Positions 1 to 5,422 of a stretch of 7,208 nucleotides of DNA are shown one piece after another (the stretch's first letter is position 1; each line of letters starts with the position of its first letter). The position numbers and the translations under genes were made by a program. The stretch lies in the NCBI GenBank assembly GCA_945875195.1, contig CAMCJW010000147.1, forward strand, positions 1-7,208, given 5' to 3'. The notes beneath the pieces are model-generated. The model did no database searches. It saw only the letters and a program-made list of their open reading frames with translations, and was not told where the DNA came from. The stretch is from Chitinophaga pinensis (GTDB taxonomy: Bacteria > Bacteroidota > Bacteroidia > UKL13-3).

Positions 1-447
1 CTTGCTCATGGCGTCACTTTCTTTTGTTTTAGATGGAAGTTCTTGAATTTTTTCCCAATGGTTAAGGATAGGTTTGTGGTTCACAAATTGCCAAATGTAG
101 GCATCAAAGCTACCAAATTCTTTTTGAACCAAAATAAAGGCCTTTGCATTTTTTACAGCACCCCAAATTTTAAGTCTATTTCTAATTATTCCAACATCTA
201 ACATCAATGATTCCAACTTTTTTTCGTTGAATTTAACAATTTTGTTTGGGTCGAACCCAGCAAAAGCTAATTCAAAATTCTTTCTTTTGTATAAAATTGT
301 CTTCCAACTAAGTCCAGCTTGAAAAGAGTCTAGCAGTAGATATTCAAACAACTTTTGGTCGTTGTGCACTGGTATTCCCCAATCTTGGTCGTGATATTCA
401 TTCATCAAAGCGTCGTTTTGGGTCCAATTACATCGTATTAAATTCAT
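1..447 (-). CDS. tag: DNA-3-methyladenine glycosylase I, N-terminal part (3' end outside window)
   Basis: This is the first 149 codons of a Tag-family glycosylase, which removes 3-methyladenine from alkylated DNA to start base excision repair in the cytoplasm. No stop codon occurs before the window edge. The N-terminal block aligns with E. coli Tag by eye: Cys6 and His19 match the zinc ligands Cys4 and His17, Tyr18 matches Tyr16, and the QAGLSW block ends at Trp48 (E. coli Trp46). GIIRNRLKI and FGSFDAYIWQFVNHKP are also typical of the family. The two C-terminal zinc ligands would lie beyond the window. The residue corresponding to the base-recognising Glu38 is Asp40 here, in LLLDSFQAGLSW. The ATG is fixed by an in-frame TAA three codons upstream. 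The gene is divergent from purB, 94 bases away. Family assignment is secure; whether the Asp changes specificity is not known. Confidence 0.93.
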   Translation of the reverse strand, partial: MNLIRCNWTQNDALMNEYHDQDWGIPVHNDQKLFEYLLLDSFQAGLSWKTILYKRKNFELAFAGFDPNKIVKFNEKKLESLMLDVGIIRNRLKIWGAVKNAKAFILVQKEFGSFDAYIWQFVNHKPILNHWEKIQELPSKTKESDAMSK

Positions 448-504
448 AAAAGCAAATTATTTCATTCTATTCAGATACACAAGTGGAGAAATAGTTTTTA
501 TTTA

Positions 505-514
505 GGTTCGAACC
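505..514. promoter_or_regulatory. Perfect 10-bp palindrome GGTTCGAACC, possible operator
   Basis: GGTTCGAACC is its own reverse complement and is GC-rich in an AT-rich intergenic stretch. It lies between the candidate -7 element (519-526) and the place where a -33 element of purB would fall, so a dimeric regulator bound here could block the promoter. A palindrome of this length is expected by chance in roughly one in ten stretches of this size, so the operator role is only an inference. It resembles a tRNA T-arm core, but no tRNA surrounds it. Confidence 0.25.
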
Positions 515-518
515 GAAT

Positions 519-526
519 TATTTTTG
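519..526 (+). promoter_or_regulatory. Candidate -7 element of the purB promoter (TATTTTTG)
   Basis: TATTTTTG matches the Bacteroidota -7 consensus TAnnTTTG exactly. No clear -33 TTTG lies about 20 bases upstream; only a T-run at 495-499 is present. Transcription would begin around 532, leaving about 10 bases before the purB ATG at 542, so the mRNA would be nearly leaderless. T-rich sequence makes chance matches likely. Confidence 0.35.
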
Positions 527-541
527 TTGAAATTTGCAAGC

Positions 542-1885
542 ATGGAATTAGAGGCATTAACAGCAATTTCCCCAATTGATGGGCGATACAGAAAACAAAC
601 TGAAAAGTTGGGCGATTATTTTAGCGAGTTTGCTTTAATAAAATATAGGGTTTGGGTTGAAATTGAGTATTTTATTGCCTTGGCTGAAATGCCATTACCT
701 CAGTTAAAAGATAGGGTTAGTAGTGAGCAAAAGGCAGCCATCAGAGGCATTTACCAAAACTTAAGTTTGGTTCAAGCCAAGAAAATAAAGGACATTGAAA
801 AAACCACCAACCATGATGTAAAGGCGGTAGAATACTTTATCAAGGATGAATTTGCAGAAATTGGTTTAAAGGAGGCATCAGAGTTTGTGCACTTTGGTTT
901 AACCTCTCAAGATATTAATAATACGGCTATACCCATGAGTTTAAAACATGCCATTGAGTTGGAGGTTTTACCACTTTTGCAAAATGTTTTGGCAATTATG
1001 AAGCAGCAAGCCACAGATTGGGCAAATATTCCTATGCTTGCAAGAACTCACGGACAGCCTGCCTCACCAACCAGATTGGGAAAAGAATGGGAAGTATTTA
1101 TATCAAGAATCAATGTTCAATTGAATCAATTAAATCAGCTTACCTATCCAGCAAAATTTGGTGGTGCAACGGGGAACTACAATGCACATGCGGTGGCCTA
1201 CCCTGAAATAAATTGGCTAGAATTTGGCGATAATTTTTGTAATCATTTAGGTTTGAAGCGATCACATCCTACCACACAAATAGAGCATTATGATAACTTA
1301 GCAGCCTTATTTGATGGTTTTAAAAGAATCAACACCATTCTGCTTGATTTTGCAAAAGACGTTTGGCAATATGTGGCCATGGAGTATTTTAAACAAAGAT
1401 TGAAAGAAGGGGAGGTTGGATCAAGCGCCATGCCCCACAAAGTAAATCCAATAGATTTTGAAAATGCGGAGGGAAATCTTGGAATTGCGAACGTTTTTTA
1501 TGCGCATTTTTCTGAAAAATTACCCATCTCTAGGTTGCAAAGAGATTTAACTGATAGCACAGTTTTAAGGAATATTGGGATGCCATTTGCACATACTACC
1601 ATAGCTTTAAAATCACTAGAAAAGGGTTTGGGAAAGTTGTTATTGAACGAGCAAAAATTACACAAGGATTTAGAAAATAATTGGGCAGTAGTGGCAGAGG
1701 CAATTCAAACAATTTTGAGAAGGGAAGGGTTTGATAAGCCATACGAGGCCTTAAAAGCGCTCACAAGAACCAATGAAGTTATCACACAGCAATCAATTCA
1801 AGAATTTATTATTACCTTGCAAGTGTCTGAGGAGGTTAAAGCTGAGCTAAATAATATTACACCTCACAATTATACTGGAATATGA
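542..1885 (+). CDS. purB: Adenylosuccinate lyase, E. coli-type PurB
   Basis: PurB catalyses two fumarate-releasing eliminations in purine synthesis: SAICAR to AICAR, and adenylosuccinate to AMP. It is a cytoplasmic homotetramer of the fumarase/aspartase superfamily. The 447-residue product follows E. coli PurB closely from the start (MELEALTAISPIDGRY). It carries TNHDVKAVEYF, the RTHGQP block with His170 (E. coli His171), and the superfamily signature GSSAMPHKVNP at 293-303 with Ser294/Ser295 on the catalytic loop. The RDLTDSTVLRN block and a C-terminal ASL_C-type domain follow. It ends at NYTGI, about ten residues short of the E. coli protein; no catalytic residue is lost. An in-frame TTG at 524 would add six residues, but the ATG at 542 gives the conserved N-terminus. 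The stop overlaps the next gene as ATGA. Confidence 0.98.
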   Translation: MELEALTAISPIDGRYRKQTEKLGDYFSEFALIKYRVWVEIEYFIALAEMPLPQLKDRVSSEQKAAIRGIYQNLSLVQAKKIKDIEKTTNHDVKAVEYFIKDEFAEIGLKEASEFVHFGLTSQDINNTAIPMSLKHAIELEVLPLLQNVLAIMKQQATDWANIPMLARTHGQPASPTRLGKEWEVFISRINVQLNQLNQLTYPAKFGGATGNYNAHAVAYPEINWLEFGDNFCNHLGLKRSHPTTQIEHYDNLAALFDGFKRINTILLDFAKDVWQYVAMEYFKQRLKEGEVGSSAMPHKVNPIDFENAEGNLGIANVFYAHFSEKLPISRLQRDLTDSTVLRNIGMPFAHTTIALKSLEKGLGKLLLNEQKLHKDLENNWAVVAEAIQTILRREGFDKPYEALKALTRTNEVITQQSIQEFIITLQVSEEVKAELNNITPHNYTGI

Positions 1886-2430
1886 AGCAAACTTTCTTTC
1901 TGTTTTTAGTTTTGAGTTTTTCAATAATTGCGTGCGATGAACCAACACCCCATATTGTATTTAATGAATTAGATTCTATTCCACCAGTTGATACAATTAC
2001 TGGGGATAATTATGATGAAAAAATACCATCCGTTGATGAGCAGGTAATTGATTATACCACGCCAGATCAGTATCAGCATATACCGCAGTTGTTTTTAGAT
2101 AGCACGCTCTCGTCAAGTTGGGATGATGCTGGGTTTCCAAATGCAAAGGATTTTCAGGCATTTTACAAAACTTTTCAATGGGATGTAATGGATAGAAATA
2201 AGGAGAAAATTTCGGATCTTATATTGTATCCATTGCCAGGTTACAAGGATAATAAAGCTTTTTTGAGAAATTTTGATTCTATTTTTTCAACTGATTTTGT
2301 GGAGGCAATAGTGCAACAAAAACCTGAGGAAATATACCGCAATAAATTTGGAGCCATGGCAGGTGAAGACGGGCAGGTTTGGTTTAGGCTAATAAAAGGG
2401 CGATACAGAATTGTAAAAATAAATCCATAG
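1882..2430 (+). CDS. Small putative lipoprotein with NTF2-like-looking C-terminal region
   Basis: I do not recognise a named family. The 182-residue product begins with a lipoprotein signal peptide: Lys2, a hydrophobic stretch at 5-17, and a lipobox SIIAC with Cys18 as the expected lipidated residue. It is therefore probably anchored in a membrane facing the periplasm. Residues 19-70 are acidic and proline-rich and look like a flexible linker. The rest has a pattern seen in small NTF2-like/SnoaL-like domains: YPLPG at 116-120, FLRNFDSIF at 127-135, GAMAGEDGQVWF at 157-168, and RYRIVKIN at 174-181. That fold assignment is by eye only. The start codon overlaps the purB stop as ATGA, which suggests translational coupling, and the next gene starts two bases after the stop. 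Nothing in the protein suggests a purine-related role. Confidence 0.82.
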   Translation: MKQTFFLFLVLSFSIIACDEPTPHIVFNELDSIPPVDTITGDNYDEKIPSVDEQVIDYTTPDQYQHIPQLFLDSTLSSSWDDAGFPNAKDFQAFYKTFQWDVMDRNKEKISDLILYPLPGYKDNKAFLRNFDSIFSTDFVEAIVQQKPEEIYRNKFGAMAGEDGQVWFRLIKGRYRIVKINP

Positions 2431-2432
2431 CA

Positions 2433-2894
2433 ATGGCAAATTTTATTGAATTTCCTGGTCCGGCTGTAGCAGAATTATTGTCGAAGCTACAATCAGAAAC
2501 ACCTGCCCAATGGGGCATCATGACAGCTCAACACATGTTAGAACATTTGATGTTACCATTGGCATTTTCTAGAGGGGAGTTCAAAGTACCATTGGTTACG
2601 CCAATTGAAAAGGTGGAGAAGGTAAAGCGCATCATGTTATTGAGTGATGCACCGTTAAAGCGAGATTTTGCTGCACCTTTTTTAGGAGATGGTTTGCAAG
2701 CATTGAAACATGCAAACTTTGAGGAGGCAAAACTTGCCATAATGGATGAAATTGAGCTATATTTAAATTTTTGGGAACAGGAAAATGAGGCTAGTTTTAC
2801 GCATCCAATTTTCGGAAATTTGAATAAGGAAGAGTGGTATTTGTTTCATCGGAAGCACTTTACACATCATTTTACCCAGTTTGGCTTGCTATAA
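2433..2894 (+). CDS. DinB-like / DUF1569-type His-rich helical protein
   Basis: The 153-residue cytoplasmic protein looks like the DUF1569 branch of the DinB/YfiT superfamily, which are four-helix bundles that often bind a divalent metal through histidines. Visible marks are MTAQHMLEHL at 30-39 (His34, His38), THPIFGNL at 123-130 (His124), EEWYLFHRKH with His139, and a C-terminal HFTHHFTQF with His142, His145 and His146. No signal peptide or membrane segment is present. Members are implicated in thiol-dependent or stress-related chemistry, but no substrate can be read from this sequence. The ATG follows the lipoprotein stop by two bases, so the gene is probably the last of the purB run. An alternative is a general DinB-family protein without catalytic activity. 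Confidence 0.8.
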   Translation: MANFIEFPGPAVAELLSKLQSETPAQWGIMTAQHMLEHLMLPLAFSRGEFKVPLVTPIEKVEKVKRIMLLSDAPLKRDFAAPFLGDGLQALKHANFEEAKLAIMDEIELYLNFWEQENEASFTHPIFGNLNKEEWYLFHRKHFTHHFTQFGLL

Positions 2895-2919
2895 AATCTG
2901 AATAATTAGCCTTAAAGCT

Positions 2920-2949
2920 TTTGTTTTTCAAAAAAATAGCAGATATTTG
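2920..2949 (+). promoter_or_regulatory. Candidate rpsP promoter (TTTG, 18-base spacer, GATATTTG)
   Basis: TTTG at 2920-2923 and GATATTTG at 2942-2949 resemble the Bacteroidota -33 TTTG and -7 TAnnTTTG elements. The spacer is 18 bases, slightly shorter than usual, and the -7 element has one mismatch (G for the first T). Transcription would start near 2955, at the edge of the GC-rich hairpin. The position fits a promoter separating the rpsP-rimM unit from the purB run. It is a pattern match only. Confidence 0.4.
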
Positions 2950-2953
2950 CCAC

Positions 2954-2974
2954 CCCGGAAAAGGAGACCCCGGG
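2954..2974 (+). promoter_or_regulatory. GC-rich hairpin / CCCCGG direct repeat in the rpsP leader
   Basis: CCCGG at 2954-2958 can pair with CCGGG at 2970-2974 around an 11-base purine-rich loop. The same bases also form a direct repeat: CCCCGG at 2953-2958 and 2968-2973, a 15-base period. The element stands out in an AT-rich gap and ends 19 bases before the rpsP ATG. It is not followed by a T-run, so it is not an intrinsic terminator. It might be a leader structure affecting rpsP translation, an RNA-stability element, or a protein-binding repeat; the sequence does not decide between these. Confidence 0.45.
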
Positions 2975-2993
2975 ATTAAAACAAAAATTAGAT

Positions 2994-3668
2994 ATGTCAG
3001 TAAAAATCAGATTACAACGTCATGGACGTTCTAAATCACCTTTTTACCACGTAGTGGTGGCGGATTCGCGTGCTCCGAGAGATGGTAAGTTTATCGAGAA
3101 AATTGGTTCATACCTTCCTCAGACACAGCCTGCAACCATTGAGTTGGATGTAGACCGCGCAACCTACTGGTTAGAAAACGGTGCTCAACCTACCGACACT
3201 TGTCGTGCAATCCTTTCATACAAAGGTGCATTGATGAAAAGCCATTTGGCAGTTGGTGTTAAAAAAGGCGCAATGACCCAAGAACAAGCAGATGAGAAAT
3301 TTGCTAAGTGGATCAGCGAAAAAGAAAGCAAAGTACAATCACATGTTGAAAGAGTTAAATCTACAGTATCTGAAAAGGTAGCTGCAAGATTAGCTGAAGA
3401 AGCAAAAGTGAATGCTGCTCGTTTAAGTAAAATTGCTGCAAAAGTTGCTACTGCAGAAGCTGCTGCCAATCCAGTAATTGAAGAAGAAGCACCTACAGAA
3501 GGAATTCCTGCTGAAGATGTAGCTGCACCTGTTGAAGCTGCTGCAATTGTAGAAGAAGTTGCTGCTCCAGTAGAAGAAGTTGCCGCACCTGCAGAAGAAG
3601 TTGCTGCTCCAATCGAAGAAGCTGTTGCACCTTCGGAAGAAGCTGCCACTGAAACTCCAGCTGAATAA
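2994..3668 (+). CDS. rpsP: 30S ribosomal protein S16 (bS16) with long Ala/Glu/Pro C-terminal extension
   Basis: S16 binds 16S rRNA early in 30S assembly and stabilises the body of the subunit. Residues 1 to about 85 are a normal S16 core: MSVKIRLQRHGRSKSPFYHV, then VADSRAPRDGKFIEKIGSY and DRATYWLENGAQPTDT. The protein is 224 residues, nearly three times the 82 of E. coli S16. Residues about 95-157 are Lys/Ala/Glu-rich and look helical. Residues 161-224 contain no Lys or Arg and are built from Ala, Glu, Val and Pro, including 7-residue repeats EEVAAPx from residue 187. CGT arginine codons appear in the core where neighbouring genes favour AGA, as expected for a highly expressed gene. The stop is immediately followed by rimM in the same frame. 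The core is certain; the tail has no known function that I can name. Confidence 0.97.
   Translation: MSVKIRLQRHGRSKSPFYHVVVADSRAPRDGKFIEKIGSYLPQTQPATIELDVDRATYWLENGAQPTDTCRAILSYKGALMKSHLAVGVKKGAMTQEQADEKFAKWISEKESKVQSHVERVKSTVSEKVAARLAEEAKVNAARLSKIAAKVATAEAAANPVIEEEAPTEGIPAEDVAAPVEAAAIVEEVAAPVEEVAAPAEEVAAPIEEAVAPSEEAATETPAE
3552..3656 (+). repeat. 21-base tandem repeat encoding EEVAAPx heptads in the S16 tail
   Basis: Consecutive 21-base units begin at 3552, 3573, 3594, 3615 and 3636. They encode EEVAAPV, EEVAAPA, EEVAAPI, EEAVAPS and a decayed EEAATET. A related unit EDVAAPV at 3513-3533 and a one-codon-shorter EAAAIV at 3534-3551 precede them, so the array may once have been longer. The unit is a whole number of codons, so copy-number changes would keep the frame. 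Third-position differences between units (gct/gcc/gca, gta/gca/atc) show that the copies are not very recent. Confidence 0.85.
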
Positions 3669-4193
3669 TTGAGTTATACCTTGAAAACTATCCAAAGGCA
3701 AGACTTCGTTGAAGTTGGTTCTGCGGTGAAGGTTCATGGCACAAAAGGCGAATTAAAGTTTTCTTTAACTCGGTCAATAAAAATAAAAGAATGGGCTTTT
3801 CTCGAATTTCGGGGAAAGCCCGTTCCTTTTTATATACAGGCTACCAAGGCAGATTTAGAGAACGAAATTATCTTAAATCTTCAAGGTATAGACACCATTG
3901 AACAGGCTTCTCAGCTTATGGGTAAGGTTTTATTATTGCCTAAAAAGCAGGTAATGAAAGAGGATTTGGGTGATGATTGGAATATTGAAGGTTATTCCAT
4001 GGTAGATAAAAAATATGGTGTTTTAGGAAACGTAATTGAAATAATAGAATACCCATACCAAAGTTTGGCGAAAATAAATTTCCAAGGAACAGATGTGTTA
4101 ATACCGCTGGTAGATGCCATTATTGTTGAAATAGATGACCAAAAGAAACTTATTCAAGTTAATTTACCAGAAGGTATATTGGCTATTAATTAG
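3669..4193 (+). CDS. rimM: Ribosome maturation factor RimM, TTG start
   Basis: RimM is a cytoplasmic factor that binds S19 and helps the 30S head mature. The 174-residue product has the usual two domains. The N-terminal RimM barrel (about 13-92) opens with VGSAVKVHGTKGELKF. The PRC-barrel-like C-terminal domain (about 105-172) contains IPLVDAIIVEID at 145-156 and LPEGIL at 166-171. No ATG lies upstream of the conserved start: the first internal Met is at residue 84 and the TAA of rpsP is in the same frame just before. Translation must therefore begin at a non-ATG codon. TTG at 3669 touches the rpsP stop; TTG at 3681 is the alternative, four residues shorter. The rpsP-rimM order is conserved widely; trmD and rplS, which follow in Proteobacteria, are absent. 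The stop overlaps the convergent MFS gene. Confidence 0.95.
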   Translation: MSYTLKTIQRQDFVEVGSAVKVHGTKGELKFSLTRSIKIKEWAFLEFRGKPVPFYIQATKADLENEIILNLQGIDTIEQASQLMGKVLLLPKKQVMKEDLGDDWNIEGYSMVDKKYGVLGNVIEIIEYPYQSLAKINFQGTDVLIPLVDAIIVEIDDQKKLIQVNLPEGILAIN

Positions 4194-5422
4194 TCTTTTT
4201 CAAATGTTAATTTTTTGAGAGCAACCGCTTTCCATTGGGTAAAACCTACAATTCCTAAAGTCATTACTCCGCCAAAAATAACAGCATTTGCGGCACCCAA
4301 AATTTTGGCAGCTAAGCCACTTTCAAACGCGCCTATTTCATTGGAAGAGCCTATAAAAATAGTGTTTACAGCAGATACTCTTCCTCTCATGTGATCAGGT
4401 GTATTGAGTTGTAAAATATTGGATCTGATTACCACGCTAATACTATCAAATGCACCGCTTAAAAACAATAGGCTCAGAGAAAGATAAAAACTTTCTGAAA
4501 TGCCAAATAACAGCATACAAATTCCAAATGCCCCTACAGCTTGTAATAAAGTTTTTCCGGGCTGAACCAAATTTTTACGCATAGATAAGTAGGTCATCAT
4601 CAATACTGCTCCAAAAGAAGGTGCAGCTCTTAGTAATCCCAATCCCTCTGGACCCGTCTGTAAAATTTCATCAGCAAATATTGGTAATAGGGCAGTAGCT
4701 CCACCAAACAATACAGAAAATAAATCAAGAGAAAGCGCTGATAAAATGATTTTATTTTTGTAAACAAATGAGATGCCTTCTTTCAAGCGATATAGAATTT
4801 TTTCGCCCGTATCTGCCATTTTTACAAAATCAATTTTTATTTGAAAGAGGGTTGAGAAGGCAATGATGATCAAAATAATTATTAGGACAAAACTTATGTT
4901 TAAACCAAAATAGGCAAAACAAAAACCACCTAAAGCAGGCCCAATAACTGATGCAAATTGCCAGATAGTACTGTTTAATGTACTCGCGTAGGTTAACAAT
5001 TGTTTGGGAACCAACAATGATATGGTTGCAAAGGAAGCAGGTGAATAAAAGCCTCTAGCCAATCCATTTAAACCAATAAACCCATAGATTAAAATGAGTT
5101 GTAACTTTCCATTAAAATGTCCAGCAAAGCCATAAAACAAGCCAATGCTACTAAACAATATAACAGCTAAACTAACAAGTAGGATAGTTTTTCTATTATG
5201 AATATCTGCAACGTGGCCTGCATAAAGTGCAATTGAAATGGCTGGAATTGCTTCGGCTAGCCCAACCAAACCCAAAGAAAACGGATCATTGGTTAACTCA
5301 TAAATTTGCCATCCAATAATTACTGCTTGCATTTGTAATGCCAAGGTTAAAAATAACCTGGTAGCAAGAAAGAACCTGTAAGAGGGAATACTTAGTACTT
5401 GAAAAGAGGTTTTTCTACTCAT
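4190..5422 (-). CDS. MFS transporter, MFS_3/EntS-like efflux type
   Basis: This 410-residue inner-membrane protein is a major facilitator superfamily carrier, probably a proton-driven exporter. About 10-12 hydrophobic segments span the length. Motif A appears as GHVADIHNRK at 69-78 after the second segment, and a GPALGG turn lies at 161-166 in the fifth-segment region. PDHMRGRVSAVN at 342-353, followed by SSNEIGAFESG, is typical of the MFS_3 group that includes the enterobactin exporter EntS. The substrate cannot be read from the sequence. The ATG shares one base with the stop of the ABC permease (TAATG), implying translational coupling and a shared operon. The 3' end overlaps the rimM stop from the other strand, and no terminator is seen between them. 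It could also be a drug exporter; no siderophore genes are nearby. Confidence 0.92.
   Translation of the reverse strand: MSRKTSFQVLSIPSYRFFLATRLFLTLALQMQAVIIGWQIYELTNDPFSLGLVGLAEAIPAISIALYAGHVADIHNRKTILLVSLAVILFSSIGLFYGFAGHFNGKLQLILIYGFIGLNGLARGFYSPASFATISLLVPKQLLTYASTLNSTIWQFASVIGPALGGFCFAYFGLNISFVLIIILIIIAFSTLFQIKIDFVKMADTGEKILYRLKEGISFVYKNKIILSALSLDLFSVLFGGATALLPIFADEILQTGPEGLGLLRAAPSFGAVLMMTYLSMRKNLVQPGKTLLQAVGAFGICMLLFGISESFYLSLSLLFLSGAFDSISVVIRSNILQLNTPDHMRGRVSAVNTIFIGSSNEIGAFESGLAAKILGAANAVIFGGVMTLGIVGFTQWKAVALKKLTFEKD

Noticed and set aside
448..483. tag promoter on the minus strand (CTTG at 480-483, TAATTTG at 453-459)
   Set aside because: The -7-like element has only one base between TA and TTTG instead of two, and would give a start site at or inside the ATG. 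It is too weak to annotate.
505..514. tRNA T-arm-like core GGTTCGAACC
   Set aside because: No acceptor stem, D-arm, anticodon arm or CCA-adjacent sequence can be assembled around it; the flanks are AT-rich and unstructured.
524..541. Upstream TTG start that would lengthen PurB by six residues
   Set aside because: The ATG at 542 gives the N-terminus MELEALTAISPIDGRY that matches PurB proteins, and the TTG lies within the candidate -7 element.
2917..2940. Possible intrinsic terminator after the DUF1569-like gene
   Set aside because: The only pairing is GCT/AGC plus interrupted T/A pairs with two mismatches, it lacks a GC-rich stem and trailing T-run, and it overlaps the candidate rpsP promoter.
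2959..2966. AAAAGGAG as a Shine-Dalgarno site for rpsP
   Set aside because: It lies 27 bases before the ATG, too far for ribosome positioning, and would sit in the hairpin loop. The neighbouring genes do not use such sites.
3185..3737. Long open frames on the minus strand opposite rpsP
   Set aside because: They are low-complexity mirror images of the Ala/Glu repeat coding sequence (Ser/Ala- or Asn/Phe/Cys-rich), with no family resemblance; rpsP explains the region.
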